Origin: Sporosarcina cyprini
Lineage (GTDB): Bacteria; Bacillota; Bacilli; Bacillales_A; Planococcaceae
Direction of reading: 5' to 3'
Assembly: GCF_022048975.1 (NCBI RefSeq)
Contig: NZ_JAKMHX010000019.1
Location: 1-64,000 of the forward strand
DNA: 64,000 nucleotides
Below the pieces are notes generated by a model. The model saw nothing but the letters and a program-made list of their open reading frames with translations. It had not been told where the DNA came from and did not search any database. Below, one piece after another: positions 26,230 to 35,236 of the stretch. The stretch's first letter is position 1. Every line of letters begins with the position of its first letter. The position numbers and the translations under genes are program-made.

Positions 26230-26572
26230 AACTTTTTTGTTCGGAACGGGTAGAGGAGCCGGGAGCGGCGCCGCCCTAGGACAGAAGAGATGAGTGGAGA
26301 AGAGCATAGCTGAGAAATTGTTGAATAAGAGGAGTAGCGCTGAAACCGTGTGTACAGAGAGTCAGTGGATGGTGGGAACTGATCCACGGCCGGCGTGAAT
26401 GGACTTATGAGAGCCGTCTGGAGTTTTTTCGGATGGACGTCATTCCCACGTTACGGGAAGTGTCGTACTGACACGCCAAGCGGGAGCCAATAATGGCTTC
26501 AATAAGAGGTGGCAACGCGGGTAACCCGTCCTCTGCAACTGGACTTTTCTGTCCAGGTGCAGAGGATTTTTT
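26230..26572 (+). promoter_or_regulatory. Tryptophan T-box leader
   Basis: The conserved T-box AGAGGTGGCAACGCGG lies at 26505-26520 and is followed by an intrinsic terminator at 26529-26572 (16-base arms, one mismatch, then six T). The antiterminator forms when AGAGG and neighbours pair with the left terminator arm. A stem I region with AGTA and GTGAA landmarks precedes it; TGG at 26400-26402 in GTGAATGGACTT is placed as the specifier codon, matching tRNA-Trp. Uncharged tRNA-Trp would bind both sites and allow read-through into trpE. Confidence 0.9.
26529..26572 (+). terminator. T-box regulated terminator
   Basis: Arms 26529-26544 and 26551-26566 match at 15 of 16 positions, followed by TTTTTT. 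It is the off-state structure of the trp T-box. Confidence 0.9.
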
Positions 26573-26673
26573 ATTTGATTGAAGCACCGCGAAAGCGTGT
26601 CGGGCCACTATAAGTCGTCTTATGCAACACCGTTCTTGCTGTTCTTTCCAGAATGAGATGAGGAGAGATGTGT

Positions 26674-28044
26674 ATGGAGAAGACGAGTATACGCATTACG
26701 GAGAAGAAGATCGAAGGAGATTCCTTAACGCCGATCTTGATTTTCAGGCGGTTGCACGGGACGCAGCGTTTTTTATTGGAGAGTTCATCCCAGCATGAAG
26801 GATCAGGAAGGTATTCCTTTATTGGCGTCAACCCAATTAAAGCGTATCGCGGAAAAGCGGGGAAAGTGGAGGAGTTTGTGTATCAAACGGGTGTGTCCTA
26901 TACGCATGAGGGAGAGTTGTTTACATTATTGAAACGGCTCATGCCGAGGATTGCCGAAGCAGGACCGTATCCGTTCATGGGAGGGGCCGTTGGGTACGTC
27001 GGCTACGGGGCAGCGAAAGTGAATGATGAGGTGACAGATGAAACCGGATTGCCTGATGCTAATTTCAATATTTACGATACTGTCATCATTTTCGACCATC
27101 TGCTAAATGAAGTGACACTATTGCATACCAGAATTCATCCTGAAACGGGAAATACGCCCGACCTGGAAGCATTGGCCGACAAAATTACAAACGGGCCAGT
27201 AGAAGAAGAGAAACCGGTAGCTCTGTCCGAATTTCGAAGCAATCAAACCAAGCAAACCTTTGAAGCGAATGTCGAGGAGGCACAGCGCTTCATTGCCGAA
27301 GGAACAGCGGAGCAGATTGTCCTTTCGAGACGGATGGAAGCTGACATAGAAGGCGATCCATTTGTTCTTTACCGCAAGTTACGCAAGCGAAATCCCTCAC
27401 CGTATATGTATTACATGGAGTTTGAGGATCATACAGTAATCGGAACTTCTCCAGAAAGTCTGGTCCGCGTATCAGGTGACACCGTCATGACAAATCCAAT
27501 TGCGGGCACGCGCCGGCGCGGAAAGAACCAAGCTGAAGATATTGCGCTTGAAGAGGAGCTGCGAAACGATCCGAAAGAACTGTCCGAACACCAAATGCTT
27601 GTCGAGTTAAGCAAAAGGGAGATGACGGCTGTTTGCGAAGCGGAAACGGTACACGTTTCAAGCTGCATGGAAACAGTACGCTATGAGCACGTCATGCACC
27701 TCGTCTCCGAAGTAGAAGGAACCTTATTACCAGGCTTGCATGCGCTCGATGCACTGCAAACAACGTTGCCTGCCGGTACCGTGACCGGCTCGCCGAAGCA
27801 GATGGCGATGGATATTATTGCACAACTGGAACCTGATTCCCGCGGCATCTACGGCGGCGCCATTGGCTATATCGGGCTGAACGGCAACATTGATTTCGCT
27901 CTCACCATCCGCACAATGCTGATCCAAGACGGAAAAGCCATCGTGCAAGCCGGGGCCGGAATCGTTAAAGAATCAGTGCCGGCACTGGAGTACAAGGAGA
28001 CAGAGAATAAAGCAAGGTCTTTGCTGATGAATGGACTGGATTGA
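26674..28044 (+). CDS. trpE: Anthranilate synthase component I
   Basis: A 456-residue enzyme that makes anthranilate from chorismate, the first step of tryptophan synthesis. The N-terminal LLESS motif (about residues 31-35) is the tryptophan feedback site. The C-terminal chorismate-binding domain has GTSPESLVR, NPIAGTRRRGK, LPAGTVTGSPKQMAMDII and YGGAIGYIGLNGN. It has no glutamine amidotransferase domain, and no trpG follows, so the small subunit must come from elsewhere (often PabA in Bacillales). ATG 26674 has AGGAG 8 bases before it; ATG 26668 is too close. A 296-base gap with tandem repeats separates it from trpD. Confidence 0.95.
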   Translation: MEKTSIRITEKKIEGDSLTPILIFRRLHGTQRFLLESSSQHEGSGRYSFIGVNPIKAYRGKAGKVEEFVYQTGVSYTHEGELFTLLKRLMPRIAEAGPYPFMGGAVGYVGYGAAKVNDEVTDETGLPDANFNIYDTVIIFDHLLNEVTLLHTRIHPETGNTPDLEALADKITNGPVEEEKPVALSEFRSNQTKQTFEANVEEAQRFIAEGTAEQIVLSRRMEADIEGDPFVLYRKLRKRNPSPYMYYMEFEDHTVIGTSPESLVRVSGDTVMTNPIAGTRRRGKNQAEDIALEEELRNDPKELSEHQMLVELSKREMTAVCEAETVHVSSCMETVRYEHVMHLVSEVEGTLLPGLHALDALQTTLPAGTVTGSPKQMAMDIIAQLEPDSRGIYGGAIGYIGLNGNIDFALTIRTMLIQDGKAIVQAGAGIVKESVPALEYKETENKARSLLMNGLD

Positions 28045-28045
28045 A

Positions 28046-28265
28046 TGAACGCCAGAATATCAGGCTGAGCGCCAGAAAACCGGGTTGAACGCCAGAAAGC
28101 TAGGTCGAACGCCAGAATATCAGGCTGAACGCCAGAATATCGGAATGAACGCCAGAAAGCCAGGCTGAACGCCAGAAAATCGGGCTGAACGCCAGAAAGT
28201 CGGGCTGAACGCCAGAAAGTCGGGCTGAACGCCAGAATATCGGGGTGAACGCCAGAAAAACCGTT
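28046..28265. repeat. Tandem array of eleven 20-bp units between trpE and trpD
   Basis: Eleven consecutive units of exactly 20 bases with consensus TGAACGCCAGAAWRTCGGGC; the last unit diverges after 15 bases. Units at 28186 and 28206 are identical; others differ mainly in the last nine bases. Every unit carries TGA, and because 20 is not a multiple of three all three forward frames are closed. No spacers, so it is not CRISPR. The minus strand happens to stay open through the array, giving a false 346-codon frame. Confidence 0.92.
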
Positions 28266-28340
28266 CCGCACGGCAAATCCAGTCAACCACGCGCCGCATA
28301 AAACGGCGAGCGGAATGAAAGAGCGGAGGAGAGATGAGTT

Positions 28341-29372
28341 ATGAAACAGTTTACGAGAAAAGTTGAGGAAGGCCGCCATTTGCTCTATGAAGAAATGGAA
28401 GCAGTGGCCAACGAAATGTTTACAGAAGAGGTTGATCCGGACGAGATGGCAGCATTCCTTACGGCGCTTGCCAAGAAAGGGGAGACGGCGTCGGAAGTGG
28501 CGGCGCTTGCTTCGGTGATGTCTTCGCATGCCAGTCCGTTCCCAGTCCGGGAAGATCGTTATTTGGATAATTGCGGGACGGGGGGCGACGGATCGAACAG
28601 TTTTAATATAAGCACGGCGTCCGCCTTTGTCCTCGCGGGCGCTGGCGTGAAGGTGGCGAAGCATGGAAATCGGAAAGTATCGAGTCAGTCTGGGAGCCAT
28701 GATGTACTTGATGCGCTCGGGATTCATTCGCACTTGAAGGTGTCCGATATGGGGAAGCTGTTGGAGGAAGAGGGACTCTCCTTTCTGTTTGCTCCGACAG
28801 TCCATCCGAAAATGAAACAAATCGGTGCGGTTCGGCGCCGTATTGGGAAGCCGACAATTTTCAATTTGGTCGGTCCTCTGACAAATCCGATTCGCATTAA
28901 GTCGCAATTCACCGGCATTAACCGTCCGGATTTTGTGATGGAATATGCTTCCGTTCTTCGGATGCTCGGCAGGGAGCGCGCCATTGTTGTTTCAGGTCCG
29001 GGAGGTTTGGATGAGGCTTCGCTTGCTGGACAAAATTCATTTGTCTTGCTCGATAAGGGGGATTTGATTCCTTTCAGCCTGACGCCTGAGGATGTCGGTT
29101 TATCGTATTCGCCGCCATCCGCCATACAGGGAGGCAGCCCGAAGGAAAACGCGGAAATGATCCGGTCCATTTTGAAGGGGGAGCGAGGTCCCCGTTTTGA
29201 TACGGTTGTCCTGAATGCCGGGATTGGCATCTTCGCAAACGGATTCGTGCCGACCATCAAAGCAGGAATTGATGTGGCGAAAGACAGTATTCTTTCAGGC
29301 CGCGCGCAACTGAAACTGGAGGCTGTCATCGAATATAGTGAGCAAATCGAGCGGGAGGTTGTAGCCCAATGA
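28341..29372 (+). CDS. trpD: Anthranilate phosphoribosyltransferase
   Basis: A 343-residue enzyme adding phosphoribose from PRPP to anthranilate. The diphosphate-binding loop GTGGDGSNSFNIST (about 77-90) and KHGNRKVSSQSGSHDVLDALG (about 106-126) are intact, as is the NLVGPLTNP motif. ATG 28341 is preceded by GGAGGAGAG. It is the first gene after the repeat array; its stop overlaps trpC by four bases (ATGA), and the rest of the operon is coupled in the same way. Confidence 0.95.
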   Translation: MKQFTRKVEEGRHLLYEEMEAVANEMFTEEVDPDEMAAFLTALAKKGETASEVAALASVMSSHASPFPVREDRYLDNCGTGGDGSNSFNISTASAFVLAGAGVKVAKHGNRKVSSQSGSHDVLDALGIHSHLKVSDMGKLLEEEGLSFLFAPTVHPKMKQIGAVRRRIGKPTIFNLVGPLTNPIRIKSQFTGINRPDFVMEYASVLRMLGRERAIVVSGPGGLDEASLAGQNSFVLLDKGDLIPFSLTPEDVGLSYSPPSAIQGGSPKENAEMIRSILKGERGPRFDTVVLNAGIGIFANGFVPTIKAGIDVAKDSILSGRAQLKLEAVIEYSEQIEREVVAQ

Positions 29373-30160
29373 CCATCTTAGAAACGATTTTGCAGGAGAA
29401 ACGGCTGGAAGTGAAGCGCATGCTGCTCGATGAACCGAAGGCTTGCGAACAAAATAGGCCAGCACGGCCCTCACTATTCCAAACCTTGAAAAATGCGGAT
29501 GACTTGCAGGTCATTGCAGAAATCAAACGTGCATCCCCTTCCAAAGGGTTGATTGCGGAAGGGGCAAATCCTGTACTGCAAGCACAGCAGTATGAACAGG
29601 CTGGGGCAGCGTGCATTTCCGTCCTGACAGACGGGCCGTTTTTTAAAGGATCCTTCGACGACTTATCAGATGTTGCAAACCATGTGGAAATCCCGATTCT
29701 TTGCAAGGATTTTATGATTCATGAAGTACAGATTGACCGGTCAAAACAGGCGGGTGCCTCTGTCATCCTTCTTATTGTGGCGGCGCTCGACGACATGACA
29801 CTAAAAAGGCTGTACGACTATGCCACGGAACTCGGATTGGAGGTTCTCGTGGAGGTCCATGATCCAAGCGAGCTGCAAAGAGCGCTTTCAATTGATGCCA
29901 AGTTGATTGGCGTGAATAACCGGGACTTGCGTACGTTCCATGTGGATCTTGAAAAAACAGAAGAAGTGGCCGCTCATTTTCCTTTTGACGAGAATCGGGT
30001 GTTAATTAGCGAAAGTGGAATTGCCGGAGAAGAGGATGCGATTCGGGTGGCAAATGTGGGAGCGAGCGCAGTCCTGGTCGGAGAGACGCTTATGCGGAGT
30101 TCGTCTGTACAGGATTCGGTTCGAAGCTTGCGAGTGAAAAAGGCGGGAACGCCATTATGA
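29369..30160 (+). CDS. trpC: Indole-3-glycerol phosphate synthase
   Basis: A 263-residue TIM-barrel enzyme that closes the indole ring. Catalytic lysine in VIAEIKRASPSKG, second lysine in ILCKDFMI, and LIGVNNRDLRTF plus SESGI at the phosphate side are all present. Not fused to trpF, unlike in enterobacteria. ATGA overlaps at both ends couple it to trpD and trpF. Confidence 0.95.
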   Translation: MTILETILQEKRLEVKRMLLDEPKACEQNRPARPSLFQTLKNADDLQVIAEIKRASPSKGLIAEGANPVLQAQQYEQAGAACISVLTDGPFFKGSFDDLSDVANHVEIPILCKDFMIHEVQIDRSKQAGASVILLIVAALDDMTLKRLYDYATELGLEVLVEVHDPSELQRALSIDAKLIGVNNRDLRTFHVDLEKTEEVAAHFPFDENRVLISESGIAGEEDAIRVANVGASAVLVGETLMRSSSVQDSVRSLRVKKAGTPL

Positions 30161-30768
30161 CCAAGGTGAAGATTTGCGGTCTTTTGGAGCCTGAACATGT
30201 GCAGGCCGCTGTTCAAGCGGGAGCGGACGCAATCGGTTTTGTATTTGCGCCGAGCCGGAGGCGGATTTCCGTACAACATGCAAAGCAACTGGCACAAAAC
30301 GTTCCTGAAGGTGTGATGAAAATTGGTGTATTCGTCAATCCAAGCCCGGATGAAGTCAGGCAGGCCTTTCAGGAAGTGTCGCTTGATTTTATTCAATATC
30401 ATGGAAATGAATCTCTGGAGTTCATTCAAAATATAGGACTTCCTTCTATTAAAGTAATATCTATGCGTAGTAAGAAAGACAAAGAACTTATAAAGTTATG
30501 CAATACTCAATATGTCCTTGTGGATACGCCGGGCATTGAATTTAACGGTGGCACAGGGCAGGTATTTGACTGGAGTCTACTGGAAGGTGATCTGCCTAGG
30601 AACCAAATGATCCTGGCAGGCGGTTTGACGAGCGAAAATGTACAGGAAGCCATTCGAAAGGTTCGTCCGGCAATGGTCGATGTGTCGAGCGGTGTCGAAC
30701 GGAATAACCGAAAAGACGAATCATTGATCCGGGCGTTCATCCGTGCGGTCAAAGAAGAGGAGAGATGA
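30157..30768 (+). CDS. trpF: Phosphoribosylanthranilate isomerase
   Basis: A 203-residue TIM-barrel isomerase. The catalytic cysteine is in [12 protein letters not shown] and the catalytic aspartate in [17 protein letters not shown] and VDVSSGVE form the phosphate-binding end. Overlaps trpC and trpB by four bases each. The middle of the gene (about 30430-30540) is more AT-rich than the rest. Confidence 0.93.
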   Translation: MTKVKICGLLEPEHVQAAVQAGADAIGFVFAPSRRRISVQHAKQLAQNVPEGVMKIGVFVNPSPDEVRQAFQEVSLDFIQYHGNESLEFIQNIGLPSIKVISMRSKKDKELIKLCNTQYVLVDTPGIEFNGGTGQVFDWSLLEGDLPRNQMILAGGLTSENVQEAIRKVRPAMVDVSSGVERNNRKDESLIRAFIRAVKEEER

Positions 30769-31976
30769 GCATGGTACAGATGAGCAGTTCAGCGAAACAG
30801 AAAGGAAGATACGGGAAGTTTGGGGGACAATACGTCCCGGAAACGTTAATGTCTGCGCTACTTGAGCTGGAAGCAGCATATGAGGAGGCCAGCCAGGATC
30901 CAGAGTTCACCGAGGAACTGGATTATTATTTGCGAGATTTTGTCGGAAGAGAAACACCCCTCTATTTCGCGGAGCGTCTAACGAAGAAGATTGGCGGAGC
31001 GAAGATTTACTTGAAGCGAGAAGATCTGAATCATACGGGTGCGCATAAAATTAACAATTCGATCGGCCAGGCGTTACTTGCGATGCGGATGGGAAAACGA
31101 AAAATCGTAGCGGAAACCGGTGCAGGACAGCATGGCGTGGCGACAGCAACAGCATGTGCGTTGTTCGGTCTCGATTGTATCATCTTCATGGGCAAAGAAG
31201 ATGTGCGACGGCAGGAACTGAATGTATTTCGAATGGAACTGCTGGGGGCAAAAGTGGTCCCGGTGGAGAAAGGTTCCGGTACGTTAAAGGATGCTGTTAA
31301 TGAAGCACTGCGGTATTGGGTGGCCCATGTCGAAGACACGCATTACATTCTAGGTTCCGCACTCGGCCCCCATCCGTTCCCGCGCATTGTCCGCGACTTT
31401 CAACGGGTAATCGGAGTGGAGACGAGAAGGCAGATCCTTGAAAAAGAAGGTCGCCTCCCCGACGCGGTTGTCGCCTGTATCGGCGGGGGAAGCAATGCGA
31501 TCGGTATGTTCCATCCTTTTGTGGAGGATGAAAAGGTGGCCCTTTACGGGGTGGAGGCAGCAGGAAGCGGCATCGGAACGGGGCTTCATGCAGCAGCAAT
31601 AGCTGGCGGCAAAGAAGGTGTTTTGCATGGGGCGTATATGTATATCCTCCAAGATGAAGACGGATTTATCCAAGAGGCACATTCGATTTCCGCCGGACTG
31701 GATTATCCTGCAGTCGGTCCAGAGCATTGCCATTTGTATGACATCGGGCGGGCGGTCTATACATCTGTGACAGACGAAGGCGCTCTCGCCGGATTGCGGC
31801 TGCTTTCTGAAACGGAAGGAATCATCCCGGCGTTGGAAAGCGCGCATGCCATCCAGTATGTTGCCGAATTGGCGAAAGGTATGGGGCCGGATGAAGTCGT
31901 CGTGGTCTGTTTATCAGGCCGCGGAGACAAAGACGTTCAAACGGTGCGAGATGCTTTAGGGGGTGGCGCAAGATGA
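30765..31976 (+). CDS. trpB: Tryptophan synthase beta chain
   Basis: A 403-residue PLP enzyme joining indole and serine. The Schiff-base lysine lies in [18 protein letters not shown], the phosphate loop in [10 protein letters not shown], and [12 protein letters not shown] plus GRGDKD are conserved. Length is typical for TrpB1. It overlaps trpF and trpA and forms the alpha2-beta2 complex with TrpA. Confidence 0.96.
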   Translation: MSMVQMSSSAKQKGRYGKFGGQYVPETLMSALLELEAAYEEASQDPEFTEELDYYLRDFVGRETPLYFAERLTKKIGGAKIYLKREDLNHTGAHKINNSIGQALLAMRMGKRKIVAETGAGQHGVATATACALFGLDCIIFMGKEDVRRQELNVFRMELLGAKVVPVEKGSGTLKDAVNEALRYWVAHVEDTHYILGSALGPHPFPRIVRDFQRVIGVETRRQILEKEGRLPDAVVACIGGGSNAIGMFHPFVEDEKVALYGVEAAGSGIGTGLHAAAIAGGKEGVLHGAYMYILQDEDGFIQEAHSISAGLDYPAVGPEHCHLYDIGRAVYTSVTDEGALAGLRLLSETEGIIPALESAHAIQYVAELAKGMGPDEVVVVCLSGRGDKDVQTVRDALGGGAR

Positions 31977-32767
31977 ATCAAGTCGAAAAAAGTATCCGAT
32001 CTTGTGTCGAACAGGGAAGAAAAGCGTTTGTCCCGTATATAATGGCGGGAGATGGCGGCCTTGGTTCCTTGCGTGATAAGGTTTTATTCCTCCAAGAAGC
32101 AGGAGCGACCGCAATTGAAATCGGCATTCCGTTTTCCGATCCTGTTGCGGATGGGGAGACGATTCAACAAGCAGGAGAGCGGGCTCTGGCTGAAGGGGTG
32201 ACGCTGCGTGCTGTGTTGCAGTCTCTTCAATCCTTTAAAGAAGAGGTTAAACCGGAAATGCCTCTGCTGATCATGAGCTATTTAAATCCGATACTGGCTT
32301 ATGGGATAGATGCATTTGTGCAAAGTCTTCGGGAAAGTTGCGTCAGTGGCTTGATTATCCCGGATTTGCCTCTGGAGGAAAGCGGGCACATAAAAGAATT
32401 GCTCACCGAGAATGGAATCGCCTTGATACAGCTTGTTTCGCTGACTAGCGATCAAAAAAGGATGGCGGCGATAGCTGAGCAATCGTCAGGATTCATCTAT
32501 GCTGTTACGGTAAATGGAATTACGGGAGCACGGGAAGGATTTGATGAATCACTGGCTGCTCATCTAAAAAGCCTAAAGTCGATCAGCCCTGTTCCGGTTC
32601 TGGCAGGTTTCGGTATTTCGACCCCAGCTCATGTGGAACAATTAAGCATTCATACAGATGGTGTAATTGTTGGAAGCGCCATAGTCGATGCCTTCCATAA
32701 CGGCTATACAGCAAGGATCAGCGAGCTTATCGAGGCTTCGAAACTGAAAATGATGGCAGATCATTGA
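31973..32767 (+). CDS. trpA: Tryptophan synthase alpha chain
   Basis: A 264-residue TIM barrel releasing indole from indole-3-glycerol phosphate. Catalytic glutamate and aspartate are in [15 protein letters not shown] and [19 protein letters not shown] and IVGSAIVDA form the phosphate site. Last gene of the trp operon; 48 bases before a DUF4003 gene with its own ribosome site. Confidence 0.95.
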   Translation: MNQVEKSIRSCVEQGRKAFVPYIMAGDGGLGSLRDKVLFLQEAGATAIEIGIPFSDPVADGETIQQAGERALAEGVTLRAVLQSLQSFKEEVKPEMPLLIMSYLNPILAYGIDAFVQSLRESCVSGLIIPDLPLEESGHIKELLTENGIALIQLVSLTSDQKRMAAIAEQSSGFIYAVTVNGITGAREGFDESLAAHLKSLKSISPVPVLAGFGISTPAHVEQLSIHTDGVIVGSAIVDAFHNGYTARISELIEASKLKMMADH

Positions 32768-32815
32768 AACTTTTTAGGTCCCTCTCTCGTACTTATTAGA
32801 AAGGAGAGGTGCGGA

Positions 32816-33787
32816 ATGAGGACAGAAATGATCTTGCAGGAAGTGGAGACGACGTATGAGAAAGTGAAATCGCTGGCTGGCTGGAGTGTCGATAAAAACG
32901 TAGTATTGACCATCACATCTTATTATGTGACAGCGGGTACAGAATTTGATGCTTTCACTTTCAATCGGGCGATGGATGAACTGAAGTCAAGGACGGGGTG
33001 GTTTTCCCCGTTGCGAGGAAATCTTCTTCCGATGATGGCGGCGTTTTTGTCCCATTCCAAATCGACTGAACAGGCGGCTGAGCGATTGTTTGAAAAACAA
33101 AAGGTGCTGCGAAGCCATGGTTTTAAGAATTCGATTCATTCCTACTTGGCCGCTTTGCTAATGTCTGACAATCCGGCCGATGATGAAACGGATGCGCGCC
33201 GCGCAAAGGCTTTATTCGATGCCATGAAGAAACAGCACTTCCTTTTAACTTCCGACGATGATTATGCCTACGCCATGCTGCTGGGAAGAAAAGACGAAGA
33301 TCCGGTAGAGCATGCGCAATCTATGCGAGACTACTACGACGCATTCCGAAAGAAAGGCTTCCGCTCTGGCAATGAACTGCAATGGCTCTCCCAAGTGATG
33401 ACCTACATGGACATCGAGTTCTCCGCTGAACGTGTCGAAAGGGCAGAGGAAATCTCTATCCTGTTAAAAGACAGAACGAAAGTGAAGCCTGTCCATTATC
33501 CGATGATTGGATTTTTGACAGTGTTCCAAATGGATGATGAAGGAGTCATGCAAATCATTAATCTTGCGAAACAGCTGGAGCAATCCAAACTGTTCAGATG
33601 GAACCGTGAAATGGCACTTTCAATTGCGATTGGATATATCATGCATCAGCTGACTGAAAGTGCTGATCAGATCAGTGTCAGTCTTGCCACTTCAGTCGAA
33701 ATGATCTTACGAGCCCAGCAAGCCGTCATGGCGGCAACGGTTGGAGCGGTGGCAGCATCCTCGGCGGCCTCTTCGAGCCAAAGCTAA
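32816..33787 (+). CDS. DUF4003-family protein
   Basis: A 323-residue helical protein that I recognise as DUF4003, a family of unknown function in Bacillales. No signal peptide. Distinct stretches include TGWFSPLRGNLLPMMAAFL, MSDNPADDETDARRAKALFD and an Ala/Ser-rich C-terminus (VGAVAASSAASSS). ATG 32816 follows AAAGGAGAGGTG. No terminator was seen between trpA and this gene, so it may be read through from the trp operon. Confidence 0.75.
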   Translation: MRTEMILQEVETTYEKVKSLAGWSVDKNVVLTITSYYVTAGTEFDAFTFNRAMDELKSRTGWFSPLRGNLLPMMAAFLSHSKSTEQAAERLFEKQKVLRSHGFKNSIHSYLAALLMSDNPADDETDARRAKALFDAMKKQHFLLTSDDDYAYAMLLGRKDEDPVEHAQSMRDYYDAFRKKGFRSGNELQWLSQVMTYMDIEFSAERVERAEEISILLKDRTKVKPVHYPMIGFLTVFQMDDEGVMQIINLAKQLEQSKLFRWNREMALSIAIGYIMHQLTESADQISVSLATSVEMILRAQQAVMAATVGAVAASSAASSSQS

Positions 33788-33930
33788 CATTGCTTAAAAG
33801 TGAAGAATGATTATGTTAATAAAATAAATTTAGAATATGCTGGTAAAATACAAGGCCAGATACCAAGTAAACTCGAAAGAAATAAGCAGGAAATAATCTA
33901 GAAAATACTATATCTGATTTCTATTTTTGG

Positions 33931-33966
33931 GACTTCGTTATACAACAGTAACGAAGTCTCTTTTCT
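33931..33966 (+). terminator. Terminator after the DUF4003 gene
   Basis: Perfect 10-bp arms GACTTCGTTA (33931-33940) and TAACGAAGTC (33949-33958), followed by TCTTTTCT. Confidence 0.8.
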
Positions 33967-34023
33967 GTGTTACTAAGAAAAAGCAAAAAAAGGCCGAAAA
34001 AAATTGTATACCCGCTTCCATTT

Positions 34024-34038
34024 AGAAAACGCTTACAT
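34024..34038 (-). promoter_or_regulatory. Possible CcpA cre site before the opp operon
   Basis: Read on the minus strand it is ATGTAAGCGTTTTCT, fitting WTGNAANCGNWNNCW at every position. It lies about 100 bases upstream of the predicted transcript start, a distance seen for activation as well as repression. Confidence 0.5.
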
Positions 34039-34106
34039 ATCAAGGTTTGTAATGTGATTGTAACATTTGAAAAGGTTCAATGTTTTGATATTCTAAAAAA
34101 ATAGTA

Positions 34107-34135
34107 TTGTCAGGACAAGGATTGTGTAGTATATT
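34107..34135 (+). promoter_or_regulatory. Promoter of the opp operon
   Basis: TTGTCA (34107-34112), 17-base spacer, TATATT (34130-34135). Confidence 0.6.
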
Positions 34136-34210
34136 GAGTCCAATAACTTTTATCAAAATCTGAAAATTAGTTATTCATACATGTGTCAAAATAGTAAGGA
34201 GGAAGTTTTC

Positions 34211-35236
34211 TTGAAGAACCCGGTCTTGGAAATCAATGATCTCCGTACCTCGTTTAATATTAAAGGCAATTATTATGCGGCGGTAGACGGAGTTTCCTTA
34301 ACAGTCCACGAGAATGAAGTCGTAGCCATCGTAGGGGAATCGGGTTGTGGGAAAAGTGCCCTGGCAAATTCAATTATGGGATTGCACAACTTGAAAAACA
34401 CGAAACTGGAAGGCGAGATTAATTTCGGAAGTCAGAACCTTCTGGAGTTGCCTCTAGCAAAATTCAATAAAATACGAGGCAAAGATCTAGCGATGATCTT
34501 CCAAGATCCTATGACGGCGTTGAATCCGCTTGCAACAATCGGCAGGCAGATCGAAGAGCCGATGGATTATCATTTAAAACTCTCGTCTTCTGAGAAAAAG
34601 AACCGTACTTTAGAGTTACTAAGACGAGTCGGCATTAAAAACGAACAACGCGTCTATGAGCAATATCCTCATGAATTGTCGGGTGGGATGAGACAAAGGG
34701 TCGTCATCGCTATCGCACTTTCGTGTGATCCCGTTCTATTACTTGCGGATGAGCCAACGACAGCTTTGGACGTTACCATTCAAGCCCAAATCATGGATTT
34801 GATGAAAGAACTTCAAAACCAGATGAAGACGGGCATCATCCTCATCACGCATGACCTTGGGGTTGTGGCGGAGATGGCGGACCGTGTTGTAGTTATGTAC
34901 GCAGGCGAAGTCGTGGAAATGGCAGATGTTAAAGATCTGTTCGAAAACCCATTGCATCCCTATACAAGATCTCTATTGAATTCGATTCCTTCGAATTTAG
35001 AAGCGAAAGAGAAACTGCATGTAATTGACGGAATTGTTCCATCTCTTCAAAATCTTGATCGTACCGGATGCCGGTTTGCTCCACGGATCGCTTGGATCCC
35101 TGAAGAAGCCCATGAAGAAAGACCGGAAATGCATGAAGCAGAGCCAAATCATTTTGTTCGTTGCTCATGCTACAAAACGTTCTACTTTCCGGAGGACAGA
35201 GTAGGAGAGAAAGAATATGTCGCTACTGAAAGTTAA
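34211..35236 (+). CDS. Oligopeptide ABC importer ATP-binding protein (OppD/AppD-like)
   Basis: A 341-residue peptide-importer ATPase. Walker [18 protein letters not shown]-loop MIFQDPMTALNPL, signature ELSGGMRQRVVIAIALS, Walker B LLLADEPTTALDV and ITHDLGVVAEMADRV are intact. The start is TTG 34211, 7 bases after AAGGAGGA; an ATG at 34181 precedes this site. In the C-terminal tail the usual cysteine cluster (GCxFxPRC..C) is altered: GCRFAPRIAW keeps the first cysteine but has Ile where the second is expected. First gene of a D-F-B-C-A operon, order close to the B. subtilis app operon. Confidence 0.88.
   Translation: MKNPVLEINDLRTSFNIKGNYYAAVDGVSLTVHENEVVAIVGESGCGKSALANSIMGLHNLKNTKLEGEINFGSQNLLELPLAKFNKIRGKDLAMIFQDPMTALNPLATIGRQIEEPMDYHLKLSSSEKKNRTLELLRRVGIKNEQRVYEQYPHELSGGMRQRVVIAIALSCDPVLLLADEPTTALDVTIQAQIMDLMKELQNQMKTGIILITHDLGVVAEMADRVVVMYAGEVVEMADVKDLFENPLHPYTRSLLNSIPSNLEAKEKLHVIDGIVPSLQNLDRTGCRFAPRIAWIPEEAHEERPEMHEAEPNHFVRCSCYKTFYFPEDRVGEKEYVATES

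Larger units (their letters stand above)
33788..34210. other. Regulatory gap between the DUF4003 gene and the opp operon
   Basis: A 423-base stretch without a gene, AT-rich. It holds a terminator (33931), a possible cre site (34024), a promoter (34107) and a half-conserved CodY-like sequence CAAAATCTGAAAATT (34154-34168), of which only the right half GAAAATT fits the CodY consensus. Confidence 0.7.

Noticed and set aside
28046..28265. TRAP-binding site, because eleven repeats are reminiscent of the 11-mer TRAP ring
   Set aside because: TRAP needs GAG or TAG triplets 2-3 bases apart. Here the units are 20 bases long and carry CAG; the operon is already controlled by a T-box.
28046..28265. CRISPR array
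   Set aside because: Units abut directly with no unique spacers, and no cas genes are present. The same applies to 56023-56160.
27867..28907. A 346-codon minus-strand frame across trpE, the repeat array and trpD
   Set aside because: It is antisense to two conserved enzymes and its repeated protein motif only reflects the 20-bp DNA repeat read in three phases. No ribosome site.
28724..29329. A 201-codon minus-strand frame inside trpD
   Set aside because: Antisense to the conserved trpD product, low-complexity Pro/Ser-rich, no ribosome site.
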